DNA of 64,000 nt. Source: Gemella sp. zg-570. GTDB lineage: Bacteria > Bacillota > Bacilli > Staphylococcales > Gemellaceae. The notes under the pieces are model-generated. The model saw nothing but the letters and a program-made list of their open reading frames with translations. It made no database searches and had not been told where the DNA came from. Below, in pieces: positions 49,402-62,042 of this stretch. Position 1 is the stretch's first letter, and each line of letters opens with the position of its first letter. The DNA lies in assembly GCF_018866345.1 (NCBI RefSeq), contig NZ_CP076443.1, positions 333,501-397,500 on the forward strand, read 5' to 3'. Made by a program: the position numbers and the translations under genes.

Positions 49402-50904
49402 ATGGATATTAAAAAAATTATAAAAAATATTAAAATAAAAAAAATATATGGTAAAATTCCTGAAGCACTTGCTGGAATTACTAGCAATTCAAAACAGGTT
49501 AAAAAGAATTTTTGTTTTGTTGCCCAAGTTGGTTATAGTGTTGATGGTCATGATTATATCAAATCGGCAGTAGATAGTGGTGCAAGTTTGATAGTAGCCA
49601 GCAAGGATACAAATTATAATTTTAATAATTCTTGCGTCCTAGTAGTAAAGGAAAAAGAAGTAAATAAAATTGCCAGTAAATTGGCGGCTTACCTAAATGA
49701 CAGCTATAAAAAAATTTCTACCGTAGCAGTAACGGGTACTAATGGTAAGACAAGTATTACCTCATTAATTCATAATATTTTAATACTGCTAGGAGAAAGT
49801 AGTTCTTATCTAGGAACGAATGGATTTTGTAAAAATGATGATAAACCTATCTATCTAGGAAATACGACACCAGATGTTGTCAGCCTGCACAATAAAATTG
49901 GTGAAGTTAAAAGGGAAAATATCAAACATTTTTCTTTTGAAGCCTCATCACATGCCATGGTTTTAGGAAGAATTTATAATGTTGATGTCGATATAGCAAT
50001 TTTTACTAACCTAACACACGAGCATTTAGATTTTCATGGCGATATGCAGACCTATGCTTATGACAAGGCCTTACTATTTTCAACCCTAGGAAATAATTTA
50101 TTAGAGAGCAAGTACGGAGTTCTTAATAAAGATGATAAATACTATGAGATAATGTCTAAGTGTCTTTATCAAGAAGAAATTACATATTCGATAGAAGATA
50201 AAAGTGCAGATTTTTATGCCTATAATATTAAAACGGCTACTATAAATAATAAATTAGCAACTAGTTTTACTTTGAAAAGTCCAGAGGGTAATTTTGAAGC
50301 GACAATACCATTTATCGGTAATTTTATGGTAAGTAATATCTTGGCTGCCCTAATAGCAGTATGGTTAAAAGGATTTTCTTTGGAAAAAATTATAAAACTT
50401 TTACCCAACTTGTCAGCCTTATACGGACGTATGGAAATTTTAGGAGAAGGCTTGCCAATAGATATAATAAGTGATTTTGCCCACACACCAGACGGCTATG
50501 AAAAATTATTAGAGGCTACTAAGGAGATGAGAAAGGGCAGAAGAACTCTGCTTTTAACTGGTATGGGTGGCGGAAGAGATTTGTCAAAAGGGGCTTATAT
50601 AGGTAAGATAATATCGCAAGCAGATTGTGTGATTATCACAACAGACAGTCCAAGAGATGAAGATGTAGAAGTTTTGATGTCATCCATAGAAGAAGGAATG
50701 CAACACAAAAATTACGAAAAAATATGGTTTAGAACAGAAGCAGTAAAAAGAATAGTAGAATTATCACAAGAGGGTGATGTAATAATTTTGGCATCAAAGG
50801 GTAGAGAGGACTACGAAATTTTAAAAAACGGCAAAAAAGTTTGGCACTCTGACCCTGTAATATGTTTAGAAGAGGCAAATAAGAAATATAAGAATGAAAG
50901 GTAG
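49402..50904 (+). CDS. murE: UDP-N-acetylmuramyl-tripeptide synthetase MurE
   Basis: Cytoplasmic ligase that adds the third stem-peptide residue (L-Lys or meso-DAP) to UDP-MurNAc-L-Ala-D-Glu. Five hundred residues: the N-terminal MurE domain with SNSKQVKKNFCFVA, P-loop VAVTGTNGKTSITSLI, the substrate segment LGNTTPDVVSLH, FEASSHAMVLGR, FTNLTHEHLDFHGD and LYGRMEIL. The third-residue specificity motif reads TTDSPRDED, a DxPR form. DNPR is typical of DAP-type enzymes, so Lys or DAP specificity is left open. prfC follows after 9 bases. Confidence 0.93.
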   Translation: MDIKKIIKNIKIKKIYGKIPEALAGITSNSKQVKKNFCFVAQVGYSVDGHDYIKSAVDSGASLIVASKDTNYNFNNSCVLVVKEKEVNKIASKLAAYLNDSYKKISTVAVTGTNGKTSITSLIHNILILLGESSSYLGTNGFCKNDDKPIYLGNTTPDVVSLHNKIGEVKRENIKHFSFEASSHAMVLGRIYNVDVDIAIFTNLTHEHLDFHGDMQTYAYDKALLFSTLGNNLLESKYGVLNKDDKYYEIMSKCLYQEEITYSIEDKSADFYAYNIKTATINNKLATSFTLKSPEGNFEATIPFIGNFMVSNILAALIAVWLKGFSLEKIIKLLPNLSALYGRMEILGEGLPIDIISDFAHTPDGYEKLLEATKEMRKGRRTLLLTGMGGGRDLSKGAYIGKIISQADCVIITTDSPRDEDVEVLMSSIEEGMQHKNYEKIWFRTEAVKRIVELSQEGDVIILASKGREDYEILKNGKKVWHSDPVICLEEANKKYKNER

Positions 50905-50913
50905 AAAGTAGAA

Positions 50914-52476
50914 GTGACCACAATACAAGAACAAGTAACAAAGAGAAGAACTTTCGCAATAATTTCTCACCCTGACGCTGGGAAAACTACCCTAACTGAA
51001 AAATTATTATTATTCGGTGGAGCTATTAGAGAAGCTGGAACAGTCAAGGGAAAGAAAACAGGAAAATTTGCTAAAAGTGATTGGATGGATATAGAAAAAC
51101 AACGTGGAATTTCTGTAACATCATCTGTTATGCAATTTGATTATGACGGAAAAATAATAAATATTTTAGATACGCCAGGACACGAAGATTTTTCTGAAGA
51201 TACCTATAGAACTTTGATGGCAGTAGATAGTGCAGTCATGGTAATTGACGGAGCTAAGGGGATAGAGGCACAAACTCTAAAACTTTTTAAAGTTTGTAAG
51301 ATGAGGGGTATACCCATATTTACTTTTATCAACAAGTTGGATAGGGAAATAAAAGACCCCTTAGAATTATTAGAAGAAATTGAAGAAAAATTAGAAATAG
51401 AAACTTATCCTATGAACTTACCAGTAGGAATGGGACAAAACTTTTTTGGTATCATGGATAGAAAAAATCATTATATAGAACCCTTTAAAGAGGGAGAAAA
51501 TTTTGTTGATCTAGATAGTGAATATAATATTTTTGATAATAATCCTTTGGCAAATGACACTATGTATACAAAATGTGTCGAAGATATGATATTAATTACA
51601 CAAGCAGGTGTAGAGTATGACTATGATAAGCAGTTAAGAGGGGAACAAACTCCAGTATTTTTTGGTTCTGCCCTGTCGTCATTTGGAGTGGAAAGTTTTT
51701 TAAATTATTATGTTGATACGGCACCGACACCAAAAGAAAGAAATACCGTAGAGGGTAGCAAGGTTCAGCCACTAGATAAAGAATTTTCAGGATTTATTTT
51801 TAAAATTCAAGCCAATATGGACCCGAAACACAGGGATAGGATAGCCTTTTTAAGAGTGTGTTCAGGAGTTTTTAATCGAGGAATGGACGTTAATCTTACG
51901 AGAACTGGCAAAAAAATAAAAATTTCACGTTCTACCAATTTTATGGCTGATGATAAAGCTACCATAGATACAGCCTATCCAGGAGATATTATCGGTCTTT
52001 ATGATAGTGGTAATTATCAGATAGGCGATACACTTTACCAAAATAAAAAAGTTGAATTTGAAAAGTTGCCGTCGTTTACGCCAGAAATTTTTGTTAAGGT
52101 TTCTGCAAAAAATGTCTTGAAGCAAAAACATTTCCACAAGGGAGTGGAGCAACTGGTTCAAGAGGGGGCTATTCAATATTATAAAACCTTACACACCAAC
52201 CAAATAATTTTAGGTGCAGTTGGGCAATTACAGTTTGAAGTTTTTGAACATAGAATGCGAAATGAATATAATACCGAAGTTATTATGGAACATATCGGGC
52301 AAAAGACGACACGCTGGATAGAAAATGAAGATATGATAAAAGAAAGTATGTCATCATCAAGAAGTGTGCTGGTAAAAGACTTGCAAGATAAGTATGTATT
52401 CCTTTTTGAAAATGAATTTGCTATGCGTTGGTTTAGTGATAAATATCCTGAGATAAAGTTGTATAGCTTATTATAG
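50914..52476 (+). CDS. prfC: Peptide chain release factor 3
   Basis: Translational GTPase that recycles RF1/RF2 after termination. The 520-residue protein has all G motifs: G1 [16 protein letters not shown]2 [10 protein letters not shown]3 [13 protein letters not shown]4 FINKLDRE and G5-like GSALSSFGV. Domain II and the C-terminal RF3-specific domain ([20 protein letters not shown]) follow. It starts with GTG 50914, nine bases after the murE stop, with AGGTAG overlapping the murE end. The GtrA-like gene follows 15 bases after. Confidence 0.95.
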   Translation: MTTIQEQVTKRRTFAIISHPDAGKTTLTEKLLLFGGAIREAGTVKGKKTGKFAKSDWMDIEKQRGISVTSSVMQFDYDGKIINILDTPGHEDFSEDTYRTLMAVDSAVMVIDGAKGIEAQTLKLFKVCKMRGIPIFTFINKLDREIKDPLELLEEIEEKLEIETYPMNLPVGMGQNFFGIMDRKNHYIEPFKEGENFVDLDSEYNIFDNNPLANDTMYTKCVEDMILITQAGVEYDYDKQLRGEQTPVFFGSALSSFGVESFLNYYVDTAPTPKERNTVEGSKVQPLDKEFSGFIFKIQANMDPKHRDRIAFLRVCSGVFNRGMDVNLTRTGKKIKISRSTNFMADDKATIDTAYPGDIIGLYDSGNYQIGDTLYQNKKVEFEKLPSFTPEIFVKVSAKNVLKQKHFHKGVEQLVQEGAIQYYKTLHTNQIILGAVGQLQFEVFEHRMRNEYNTEVIMEHIGQKTTRWIENEDMIKESMSSSRSVLVKDLQDKYVFLFENEFAMRWFSDKYPEIKLYSLL

Positions 52477-52491
52477 TAATAGGGGTTTAAT

Positions 52492-52917
52492 ATGAAAAAA
52501 TCATTAAATATAAATTTTGCTTATTATAAAAATCCAAAATACAAAACTATTATAAACTATATTTTCTTTGGAGTTTGTACCACTCTAGTTAATTTAGTAG
52601 CCTACTACATATTGACTAGGTCAGGAATGGAAAGGGCAGTAGCAAATTTTATTTCGATAGCACTATCCATACTCTTTGCTTATGTAGTTAATGCAAGATA
52701 TGTATTTAATTCTAAGGCTTACGGCTTTAAAAAAATATTTTATGAATTATCAAAATTTTTCACATCAAGACTATTTACTATGGCTGTGGAAATATTAGGT
52801 GTGGAATTGTTAGTATGGATAGGATTTCAAGACTTTATTGGTAAAATATTTATTCAATTTATTGTAATAGTGATAAATTACTTAATCAGTAAATTTATAG
52901 TTTTTATAAAGAGCTAG
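52492..52917 (+). CDS. GtrA family membrane protein
   Basis: A 141-residue protein with four TM helices, the GtrA/DPMS fold thought to flip polyprenyl-linked sugars for wall or surface glycosylation. Visible features are the N-terminal IINYIFFGVCTTLVNLVAYY, NFISIALSILFAYVVNARYVFN with the conserved FAYxxNxxxVF motif, and the last helix IVIVINYLISKFIVF. It is third in a murE-prfC-gtrA-like run. The DNA immediately downstream is decayed, so any following partner gene may have been lost. Confidence 0.86.
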   Translation: MKKSLNINFAYYKNPKYKTIINYIFFGVCTTLVNLVAYYILTRSGMERAVANFISIALSILFAYVVNARYVFNSKAYGFKKIFYELSKFFTSRLFTMAVEILGVELLVWIGFQDFIGKIFIQFIVIVINYLISKFIVFIKS

Positions 52918-53394
52918 GAGATAAGATATGAAATTTTTTATAACCTATGTTGATATTAGTTAGTTGATACAAATGTATAGAATAACACCATTTAAATAAG
53001 CTGAAAAAAGTGATAAGAGTTCACTACCTATGTTAGTAATGAGATTATTAATGTAGATATAAACCTAGAGATTACATAGATTTAATGTATCGTTAAATAG
53101 TTTAAGTTTTTGTTAAAATATTTAGAAAATTTAATTCCAAATATAATTGTTAAATAATAATATTAAGTTCAATAATAATACTATATTGACAAAAAATACT
53201 ATATGATATTATTTATATATCAGGAGTCATAGAGTGAAAGTAATAAAAATAAGTTGATTTAGAAAATATGATTCCCCAAAAATGATTAGAAATATTAGAA
53301 ATAAATATAAAAGAAGGATTTAATATATTCATATAAGTGAGAATATATTACTTTTTTTGTTTGAAAATCCAATATATAAACATTTTACGTTATT
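52918..53394. other. Decayed or non-coding AT-rich region before the lactose module
   Basis: No intact gene. A short frame with a ribosome site starts at 52928 (MKFFITYVDIS) but stops quickly, and frame fragments such as VDLENMIPQK then LEILEINIKEGFNIFI near 53255-53335 are interrupted by stops. A promoter-like TTGACA near 53187 followed by TATTAT about 17 bases later precedes one fragment. I could not identify the ancestral genes. This resembles the decayed tract at 61-64 kb on the other side of the lac operon. Confidence 0.55.
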
Positions 53395-53436
53395 TTGTTG
53401 TATAATGTTTGTAAAGGATGTAAAGGAGTTATAAAA

Positions 53437-54201
53437 ATGAACAAGTTTCAACGACATCAGGAAATTACTAAATTAGTAAATAAAAAAGGAACAGTAAGGA
53501 TTTCAGAAATTATGGGAACATTTGGTGTTACAGATATGACCGTCCGAAGAGATTTTATTGAACTTGAAGAACAAGGTGTATTAAAAAAAATACATGGTGG
53601 AGCAAGATCGAATTCAGCCTTCCAATATAAAGAAGTATCGTACAGAGAAAAGCATACTAAAAATCCTGAAGAAAAATTAAAAATAGCTAAATTAGCGGCG
53701 AATTTAATAGAAGAGGAAGATACAATTTTTTTAGGTCCAAGTACTACTGTAGAAATCTTAGCTGAAGAAATTCAAAATACTAATTTAACAGTAGTTACTA
53801 ATTGCCTACCAGTATTTAATATTCTATCTAAGAAAAAATCTGTAACATTTAAGGTGTTTTTATTAGGTGGAGAAATGCGTCAAATTTCAGAATCATTTGT
53901 AGGAGAAATTACAAATACTAGTTTAGAAAATATGCATTTTAGTAAAATGTTCTTCAGTGCTAATGGAATATTTGAGAATGATGTTATGACTTCGTCGCTG
54001 GAAGAAGGCTATACTCAAAAATTGGCAATTTATAATTCTTTGGAACAATATTTATTATTAGATAGCACAAAAATTGGCAAGAAAGATTTTACTACATTCT
54101 GTAAATTGGCTGACTTGACGGCTGTAGTAACAGATTCAGAAGATGCAGATATAATTAATCAAATTTCAAAATATATTGAAGTAATATCGTTAGAACAATA
54201 A
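53437..54201 (+). CDS. lacR: Lactose operon repressor LacR (DeoR family)
   Basis: DeoR-type repressor that responds to tagatose-6-phosphate in streptococcal and lactococcal systems. From ATG 53437 (after AAAGGAG; the in-frame start at 53395 lacks one) it has 254 residues. The N-terminal helix-turn-helix is [20 protein letters not shown] then [16 protein letters not shown]. The C-terminal sugar-phosphate-binding DeoRC domain shows [36 protein letters not shown] and [10 protein letters not shown]. It lies upstream of and in the same direction as lacABCDFEG, the standard order. Confidence 0.92.
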   Translation: MNKFQRHQEITKLVNKKGTVRISEIMGTFGVTDMTVRRDFIELEEQGVLKKIHGGARSNSAFQYKEVSYREKHTKNPEEKLKIAKLAANLIEEEDTIFLGPSTTVEILAEEIQNTNLTVVTNCLPVFNILSKKKSVTFKVFLLGGEMRQISESFVGEITNTSLENMHFSKMFFSANGIFENDVMTSSLEEGYTQKLAIYNSLEQYLLLDSTKIGKKDFTTFCKLADLTAVVTDSEDADIINQISKYIEVISLEQ

Positions 54202-54343
54202 TATGAATAAAAAATAATGGGAATTTACTTAAGGTGAATTATTATAAAATTTAGTATATGTATTTCCAATTCTTAAGAATATCAACATAATTAAAATTAG
54301 CTAGTTTAATTTTTCAAAAATGAAAACAATATAATGAAAACGC

Positions 54344-54376
54344 ATGACAGTAGTGATTGGGACTGTCATTTTTTGT
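54344..54376 (+). terminator. Terminator between lacR and the lac structural genes
   Basis: Perfect 8-base stem ATGACAGT / ACTGTCAT around GTGATTGGG-type loop, followed by TTTTTTG and more T's. TGAAAACG just in front (54335-54342) resembles a half catabolite-response element, but the full cre consensus is not met. Confidence 0.75.
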
Positions 54377-54379
54377 TTT

Positions 54380-54402
54380 TATAAACAATTATAAACAAAA
54401 AA
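54380..54402 (+). promoter_or_regulatory. Candidate LacR operator repeats
   Basis: A tandem ATAAACAA repeat at a 10-base period (ATAAACAATTATAAACAA), with a partial inverted copy TTGTTTTTAT just upstream. It lies immediately before the -35 of the lacA promoter. Repeated TGTTT-type half sites are typical of DeoR/LacR operators; binding is inferred. Confidence 0.4.
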
Positions 54403-54426
54403 ATAACAAAATATCCAAAAAAAGTG

Positions 54427-54454
54427 TTGACAAATGTGTTTTTTTTTGTAAAAA
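54427..54454 (+). promoter_or_regulatory. Probable lacABCDFEG promoter
   Basis: Perfect TTGACA at 54427-54432. The -10 is poor (TAAAAA at 54449-54454, 16 bases away), which fits a regulated promoter. The start codon of lacA is at 54529 after GAGGAGG. Confidence 0.5.
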
Positions 54455-54528
54455 TGAAAGTGTAGAAAGAGAAGCAACAAAAACAAACATTCTACTAAAT
54501 AAAATAAAAACAAGAGGAGGAAATTTAA

Positions 54529-54954
54529 ATGACAGTTGTATTAGGTTCTGATAAAGCAGGAGTGGAATTAAAGAATGTACTAAAGGCTTACTTGCTAGAT
54601 TTAGGACATGAAGTACTAGATGTTGAAAAAGAAGATGCAGATTTTGTTGATGTAACATTAGCAGTGGCTAAAGAAGTTGTTGCAAATGAAAAAAACTTAG
54701 GGATTGTAGTTGATGCTTATGGAGCTGGTCCATTTATGGTAGCGACAAAACTTAAAGGAATGGTAGCAGCAGAAGTTTCAGATGAAAGATCAGCTTACAT
54801 GACAAGAGTACACAACAATTCAAGAATAATTACAATCGGTTCTGAAATTGTTGGTCCAGGAATTGCAAAAAACATCGCCAAAGGATTTGTAGAAGCAGAT
54901 TACGACGGTGGACGTCACCAAATTCGTGTAGATATGCTTAACAAAATGTGCTAA
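54529..54954 (+). CDS. lacA: Galactose-6-phosphate isomerase subunit LacA
   Basis: With LacB converts D-galactose-6-phosphate to D-tagatose-6-phosphate. The 141-residue length and RpiB-like fold are standard: [60 protein letters not shown] and [20 protein letters not shown]. First structural gene of the operon, with a GAGGAGG site; lacB follows after 43 bases. Confidence 0.95.
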   Translation: MTVVLGSDKAGVELKNVLKAYLLDLGHEVLDVEKEDADFVDVTLAVAKEVVANEKNLGIVVDAYGAGPFMVATKLKGMVAAEVSDERSAYMTRVHNNSRIITIGSEIVGPGIAKNIAKGFVEADYDGGRHQIRVDMLNKMC

Positions 54955-54997
54955 TTGAATTATTTATAGGAAGAAAGTATAAAGAGGAGATACAAAA

Positions 54998-55513
54998 ATG
55001 AAAATAGCTATCGGATGTGATCACATTGTTACAAATGAAAAAATTGCAGTTGTAGACTTTTTAAAAACACAAGGATATGAAGTACTAGATTTCGGAACTT
55101 ACGATAACGTAAGAACTCACTACCCAATCTTCGGTAAAAAAGTAGGAGAATCAGTAGCGAGAGGACAAGCAGACTTAGGAATTTGTATTTGTGGTACAGG
55201 AGTTGGAATTAACAACGCTGTAAACAAAGTTCCAGGAATACGTTCAGCTTTAGTAAGAGACATGACTTCAGCATTATATGCTAAAGAAGAATTGAACGCT
55301 AATGTAATCGGATTTGGAGGGAAAATCACAGGAGGCTTACTAATGAACGACATCATTGAAGCATTTATCAAAGCAGAATACAAACCAACAGAAGAAAACA
55401 AAAAACTTATCGAAAAAATTACTAAAGTAGAAACAATTAATAAATATCAAACAGATGAAGGATTCTTTACAGAATTATTAGAAAAATGGGCTCGCGGAGA
55501 GTATCATGACTAA
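54998..55513 (+). CDS. lacB: Galactose-6-phosphate isomerase subunit LacB
   Basis: Larger subunit (171 residues) of the LacAB isomerase, carrying the RpiB-type active-site residues. It begins [60 protein letters not shown] with the catalytic-type Cys, and [20 protein letters not shown] follow. Its last 8 bases overlap lacC, implying translational coupling. Confidence 0.96.
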   Translation: MKIAIGCDHIVTNEKIAVVDFLKTQGYEVLDFGTYDNVRTHYPIFGKKVGESVARGQADLGICICGTGVGINNAVNKVPGIRSALVRDMTSALYAKEELNANVIGFGGKITGGLLMNDIIEAFIKAEYKPTEENKKLIEKITKVETINKYQTDEGFFTELLEKWARGEYHD

Positions 55514-56450
55514 TAAGAAAATACTTACAATAACAATGAATCCCTCAGTTGATATAGCTTACCAATTAGATAAATTTAATTTAGATACAGTAAACAGTGT
55601 AGCTGAAGTAAATAAAACAGTAGGAGGCAAAGGATTAAATGTTACTAGAGTTTTATCTCAGTTAGGTGATAATGTTAAGGCAAGCGGTCTATTAGGTGGA
55701 AAAATTGGGGAATTTATAGAAGAGGAATTAAATAAAAATAAAGTAGGGAATGATTTCTATAAAATATCAGGAGATACTCGTAACTGTATAGCAGTTTTAC
55801 ACGGGGGAAATCAAACTGAAATTTTGGAACCAGGGCCTAAGATAAGTGAAGAAGAAGCTCAAAACTTTTTAACACATTATGAAAAATTAGTAAAAGAAGC
55901 AGATTTAGTTGTTATATCAGGAAGTTTACCGAAGGGTGTATCTAAAGATTACTATGTAAAAATGGTAGAAATTTCTACTGAGAATAATAAGGAGACAATT
56001 CTTGATTGTTCAGGAGAATTTTTAGTATCTACATTAAAAGCGAAAAAGAAACCTTATGTAATTAAACCAAATATTGATGAATTATCAGCAATATTTGATG
56101 TAAAAGTTACATATGATATTGAAGACCTAAAAGGTTTATTATCAGATCAGTTATTTGTAGGTGTGGAATGGATTATCGTTTCACTGGGTTCTAATGGAGC
56201 CTTTGCCAAACATGGTGATAAATTCTACAAAGTAAACATTCCAAAAATTGGGGTTGTAAATCCAGTAGGTTCTGGAGATTCTACAGTAGCAGGTATAGCA
56301 TCAGCATTAATACATGAAGTAAGCGATGAAGATTTACTGAAAAAAGCTAACATATTAGGAATGCTAAATGCACAAGAAAAACAAACTGGATTTATAAATT
56401 TAAAGAACTATCAAGAATTATTTGACAAAATAGAAGTTAAAGAGGTATAA
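55506..56450 (+). CDS. lacC: Tagatose-6-phosphate kinase LacC
   Basis: PfkB-family kinase phosphorylating tagatose-6-phosphate to the 1,6-bisphosphate. The 314 residues show the N-terminal [47 protein letters not shown], the substrate and Mg region [11 protein letters not shown], and the catalytic anion-hole motif [14 protein letters not shown] with the base Asp. Overlaps lacB and lies 4 bases before lacD. Confidence 0.95.
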   Translation: MTNKKILTITMNPSVDIAYQLDKFNLDTVNSVAEVNKTVGGKGLNVTRVLSQLGDNVKASGLLGGKIGEFIEEELNKNKVGNDFYKISGDTRNCIAVLHGGNQTEILEPGPKISEEEAQNFLTHYEKLVKEADLVVISGSLPKGVSKDYYVKMVEISTENNKETILDCSGEFLVSTLKAKKKPYVIKPNIDELSAIFDVKVTYDIEDLKGLLSDQLFVGVEWIIVSLGSNGAFAKHGDKFYKVNIPKIGVVNPVGSGDSTVAGIASALIHEVSDEDLLKKANILGMLNAQEKQTGFINLKNYQELFDKIEVKEV

Positions 56451-56454
56451 AAGC

Positions 56455-57438
56455 ATGGCATTAACAGAACAAAAATTAAAATATATGGAAAAATTAAGTG
56501 ATGAAAACGGAATAATATCAGCATTAGCTTTTGACCAACGTGGTGCATTAAAAAAAATAATGGCTAAACACCAAACAGAAGAGATATCAGTTGCACAAAT
56601 GGAAGAATTAAAAGTTTTAGTAACAGAAGAATTAACTCCATATGCATCATCAATGTTATTAGACCCAGAATATGGACTAGCAGCAACTAAGAGATTGGAC
56701 AATAATACAGGTTTACTATTAGCATATGAAAAAACTGGATATGATACAAGCAACACTAAGAGATTGCCTGACTGTTTAGAAGATTGGTCAGTACTACGCC
56801 TTAAAGAAAAAGGAGCAGATGCAATTAAATTCTTATTATACTATGATGTTGATAGTGATGAAGAAACAAAGGTTAAAAAACAAGTATATATTGAAAGGAT
56901 TGGTTCTGAATGCAAAGCAGAAGATATTCCATTCTACTTAGAAATTTTATCTTACGATGAGAAATTATCAGATGCAACAAGTGCAGAATACGCTAAATTA
57001 AAACCTCGTAAAGTTATCGAAGCAATGAAAGTATTCTCAGATGACAGATTTGGTGTTGATGTATTAAAAGTAGAAGTGCCTGTAAATATGAACTTTGTTG
57101 AAGGATATGCAGATGGAGAAGTTCTACATACTAAAGAAGAAGCAGCGACATTTTTTAAAGAGCAAGAGGAAGCAACTCGCTTACCGTACATTTTCTTGAG
57201 TGCAGGAGTTTCAGCAAAATTATTCCAAGAAACATTATTATTTGCTAAAGAAGCAGAATCTAAATTTAACGGTGTTTTATGTGGACGTGCTACTTGGGCA
57301 GGAAGTGTTAAAGAATATATTGAACAAGGTGAAGGTGCTGCACGTGAGTGGTTACGTACAACTGGATTCAAAAACATCGATGACTTAAACAAAGTCTTAA
57401 AAGAAACAGCAACACCATGGAAAGAAAGATTAAAATAA
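56455..57438 (+). CDS. lacD: Tagatose-1,6-bisphosphate aldolase LacD
   Basis: Class I (Schiff-base) aldolase cleaving tagatose-1,6-bisphosphate to dihydroxyacetone phosphate and glyceraldehyde-3-phosphate. The 327-residue TIM barrel has [30 protein letters not shown], the lysine-containing strand [17 protein letters not shown] that forms the Schiff base, and [17 protein letters not shown]. The C-terminal [16 protein letters not shown] follows. The neighbouring lacC and lacF identify it as the pathway enzyme. Confidence 0.96.
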   Translation: MALTEQKLKYMEKLSDENGIISALAFDQRGALKKIMAKHQTEEISVAQMEELKVLVTEELTPYASSMLLDPEYGLAATKRLDNNTGLLLAYEKTGYDTSNTKRLPDCLEDWSVLRLKEKGADAIKFLLYYDVDSDEETKVKKQVYIERIGSECKAEDIPFYLEILSYDEKLSDATSAEYAKLKPRKVIEAMKVFSDDRFGVDVLKVEVPVNMNFVEGYADGEVLHTKEEAATFFKEQEEATRLPYIFLSAGVSAKLFQETLLFAKEAESKFNGVLCGRATWAGSVKEYIEQGEGAAREWLRTTGFKNIDDLNKVLKETATPWKERLK

Positions 57439-57471
57439 ATCAATCAATAGATTTAGAGAGGAGAAAATACT

Positions 57472-57789
57472 ATGAACAAAGAAGAAATTACATTATTAGG
57501 ATTTGAAATTGTAGCTTATGCAGGAGATGCACGCTCTAAATTATTAGAATCATTAAAAGTAGCTCAAGAAGGTAACTTTGATAAGGCTGAACAATTAGTA
57601 GTTTTAGCTCAAGAAAACATTGTATTAGCTCACAATGCACAGACATCTCTAATTCAAAAAGAAGCAGTAGGAGAAGATTTAGCATATAGTGTTACTATGA
57701 TGCATGGGCAAGACCACCTAATGACAACAATTCTATTAAAAGATACAATCAAACACTTTATTGAATTGTATAGAAGGGTAGGCAAATAA
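57472..57789 (+). CDS. lacF: Lactose PTS component IIA (LacF)
   Basis: Soluble trimeric phosphocarrier passing phosphate from HPr to LacE. It has 105 residues, with the phosphorylated His78 and metal-ligand Asp81 both in [10 protein letters not shown], at the positions known for the lactococcal protein. The helical bundle includes [20 protein letters not shown] and [15 protein letters not shown]. Its stop codon overlaps the lacE start by one base. Confidence 0.95.
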   Translation: MNKEEITLLGFEIVAYAGDARSKLLESLKVAQEGNFDKAEQLVVLAQENIVLAHNAQTSLIQKEAVGEDLAYSVTMMHGQDHLMTTILLKDTIKHFIELYRRVGK

Positions 57790-59477
57790 TGAATGGATTA
57801 ATTTTACAAATAGAAAAAATGAAACCTTTCTTTGAAAAGGTATCGAGAAATATTTATCTACGAGCAATCCGTGATGGATTTATTGCCAGCATGCCGGTAA
57901 TATTATTCTCTAGTATTTTCTTACTGATTGCTTATGTACCTAACATTTTTGGATTTAAATGGGATGAAGCTACTGAAGCATTAATTATGAAACCATACGG
58001 ATACACAATGGGAGTAGTTGCATTACTAGTAGCTGGGACTACTGCTAAATCTTTAACAGATTCAATAAATCTTAGTTTACCACCAACAAACCAGATAAAC
58101 TTTATATCTACAATGTTGGCAGCTATTACTGGTTTCTTATTACTAGCAGCTGATCAATTAGAAAAAGGATTCGCAAATGGATTTTTAGGAACTAAAGGTT
58201 TACTAACAACATTCTTATCAGCATTCATCGTAGTAAATATTTACAAAGTGTGTGTAAAAAATGATGTAACAATCCGTATGCCAGAGGAAGTTCCACCAAA
58301 CATTTCTCAAGTATTCAAAGACTTAATTCCATTCACATTATCAATTATTATATTATATGGAATTGATATCTTATCAAGATCAACAGTAGGGACAGGATCT
58401 GCAGAAGTAGTTGGAACTTTATTAGCTCCATTATTCCACGCTGCTGATGGATATGTAGGAATTACAATTATTTTCGGAGCATTTGCATTATTCTGGTTCG
58501 TGGGAATTCACGGACCATCAATCGTAGAACCGGCAATCGCAGCTATTACATATGCAAATATCGAAACAAATTTTCAATTATTAGAAGCAGGAGAACAAGC
58601 AGATAAAATTTTAACACCTGGTACTCAAATGTTCATCGTAACAATGGGAGGAACAGGAGCTACATTAGTAGTGCCATTTATCTTTATGTGGTTATCTAAA
58701 TCTAAACGTAATAAAGCAATCGGCCGTGCATCAGTTGTTCCAACATTCTTCGGAGTTAACGAACCAATCTTATTTGGAGCACCGCTTGTATTGAACCCAG
58801 TATTCTTTGTGCCATTCGTATTTGCACCAATCGCAAATGTATGGATTTTCAAATTTTTTGTTGATGTACTTGGAATGAACTCATTCTTCATAAACTTACC
58901 ATGGACAACACCAGGTCCCCTTGGAATTGTAATGGGAACAGGCTTTGGATTATGGTCATTCGTTCTAGGATTAACATTAATAGTGGTAGACGTGTTAATT
59001 TACTACCCATTCTTCAAAGTATATGACAAACAAATTCTTGAAGATGAATTATCTGGAAAATCTTCTCAAACTACTTTTTTAGCTAACTTCAACACAGCTA
59101 AAGATGATGCATTGTTAGAAAAAGCAGAGAAAAAAAATCAAGAAATAAAAACTTTAACGGAACAAATAAATGTTCTTGTACTATGTGCAGGTGGAGGAAC
59201 AAGTGGTCTTTTAGCTAACGCTTTAACAAAAGCGTCTAAAGAATTTGGAGAGCCAATTACTGCAACAGCAGGTTCTTACGGAGCTCACCGTGAAATTCTT
59301 CCACAATATCAATTAGTTATCTTAGCTCCTCAAGTATCTTCTAACTATGAAGATATGAAAGCAGAAACTGATAAACTAGGGATCAAACTAGTTAAAACAG
59401 AAGGATTTCAATACATCGGATTAACTCGTGATGGGAAAGGATCATTAGAATTCGTAAAAGAGCAAGTAAATAGTTAA
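57789..59477 (+). CDS. lacE: Lactose PTS components IIC and IIB (LacE)
   Basis: Lactose permease that phosphorylates its substrate on entry to give lactose-6-phosphate. The 562 residues comprise an N-terminal IIC domain (about 1-420, eight to ten TM helices; [43 protein letters not shown]), a charged linker (about 430-460), and the C-terminal IIB domain. The IIB domain has the phospho-Cys loop [20 protein letters not shown] and [14 protein letters not shown]. Fused IIC-IIB order is as in other LacE proteins. It is followed by lacG after 82 bases. Confidence 0.96.
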   Translation: MNGLILQIEKMKPFFEKVSRNIYLRAIRDGFIASMPVILFSSIFLLIAYVPNIFGFKWDEATEALIMKPYGYTMGVVALLVAGTTAKSLTDSINLSLPPTNQINFISTMLAAITGFLLLAADQLEKGFANGFLGTKGLLTTFLSAFIVVNIYKVCVKNDVTIRMPEEVPPNISQVFKDLIPFTLSIIILYGIDILSRSTVGTGSAEVVGTLLAPLFHAADGYVGITIIFGAFALFWFVGIHGPSIVEPAIAAITYANIETNFQLLEAGEQADKILTPGTQMFIVTMGGTGATLVVPFIFMWLSKSKRNKAIGRASVVPTFFGVNEPILFGAPLVLNPVFFVPFVFAPIANVWIFKFFVDVLGMNSFFINLPWTTPGPLGIVMGTGFGLWSFVLGLTLIVVDVLIYYPFFKVYDKQILEDELSGKSSQTTFLANFNTAKDDALLEKAEKKNQEIKTLTEQINVLVLCAGGGTSGLLANALTKASKEFGEPITATAGSYGAHREILPQYQLVILAPQVSSNYEDMKAETDKLGIKLVKTEGFQYIGLTRDGKGSLEFVKEQVNS

Positions 59478-59502
59478 TAAATTTTGATAATGGAAATAGT
59501 AA

Positions 59503-60966
<1,464 letters not shown>

Positions 60967-61050
60967 TATCAAAGAAATTTCTTAATAAATTTTATACATA
61001 AATATATTAGTCCTTTACTGCCACTTTACTTTATTTTAGGAGGAAATGAA

Positions 61051-61500
61051 AATGGTTATTAAGTTAAAAATGATAAATTAACAGTAAAATTTTCAGCACT
61101 AGGGGAAGCTTTAACATCAATAAAAGATAAAGGTGGTGTTGAGTAACTTTTGCAAGGTAATCCAGAATATTGACATTAACTATTTTCCATATGAGGTAGT
61201 GTAAGAGGAGATGAAATTTTACTATAAGGAAAAAATAGAAAAATATAAAGACCTGGCTTAGTAAGAAAAGAAAATTTTACTTATAATAAAATAGAAGATA
61301 AAGTATTCTCATTTAGTTACAAATTAACAGAAAAAACATTGAGAAAACATTCATATGATTTTGAATAAACAATTGTATTAGAAGAACGGAGTGGATTATC
61401 TACATTATTAGAAGAATCAGATAATTTAGTACAAAAAAGACAGGTTACATTTATTGAAACTAGAAAAACAAGTGTAAAATCATTTGATATAACAGTTTTA
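61051..61500 (+). pseudogene. lacX: LacX (aldose 1-epimerase-like), decayed
   Basis: In the normal lac order the gene after lacG is lacX, a galactose-mutarotase-like protein. Here AGGAGG and ATG 61051 remain, but a frameshift follows within about five codons. The frame NDKLTVKFSALGEALTSIKD matches the LacX/aldose-1-epimerase N-terminus. In-frame stops then break it at 61144-61146 and 61171-61173 (TGA where YW is expected), with others in the next 80 bases. KENFTYNKIEDKVFSFSYKL is still readable. The homology fades after about 61450, so the 3' end is approximate. Confidence 0.75.
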
Positions 61501-61812
61501 TAGAAGATGAAATAAGAGTTTAATAAGGTTAAAGATAATATTTCAAAAAGGGCATTTTTAGCATATGAAAAGATATATGAAATAACATTTAAATAAAAAA
61601 CAGATATTCCAAATGTGCAACAAGAAAAACTTTATGAACTAGGTAAATGATATATTAATGAAAGAGATGAATAGATTAGCCATTCGCATATTGCTTTAGA
61701 TGACTATAAAATTAAATTTTTCACCGTAATAAATATATATAAAGAAAATGTAGAATTCAGGAAGACAATTTACCATTTTCTTGATAATTTTAATTTAATA
61801 TATGGCTAAGAT
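61500..61812 (+). pseudogene. Unidentified decayed coding remnant
   Basis: Fragments such as RAFLAYEKIYEITFK, KTDIPNVQQEKLYELGK, YINERDE and HSHIALDDYKIKFFTVINIY then KENVEFRKTIYHFLDNFNLI lie in one continuous frame interrupted only by TAA, TGA and TAG codons. It ends at a natural-looking stop near 61808. The ancestral protein is not recognised. It may be the far end of a fused or neighbouring gene. Confidence 0.45.
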
Positions 61813-61843
61813 ATGTTATAATAGGCATTCATAGCACTTTACT

Positions 61844-61877
61844 AGAAAAAAGACTTTTTATAAGTCTTTTTTTAATT
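61844..61877 (+). terminator. Terminator after the lac region
   Basis: Stem AAAAAGACTT / AAGTCTTTTT around TTTAT, with more T's. Confidence 0.85.
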
Positions 61878-62042
61878 TTTAGACATTCATACTAATTTAT
61901 ATCCGCAACTAAATAAGAAGTGGACATTTTTTAATAATTAAATTTAGTTTGTGGAATTTTTAAAAATATGATAAATTATAAAAATATAGTAAATATCTTA
62001 TTTCTGAGGTTTAAGATTTGGATAGTGGTAATAGAATAAAAA

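Noticed and set aside
54335-54350. A full catabolite-response element at TGAAAACGCATGACA
   Set aside because: The first half fits but the second half is out of register by one base and lacks the expected TNWCA; kept only as a cre-like half site.
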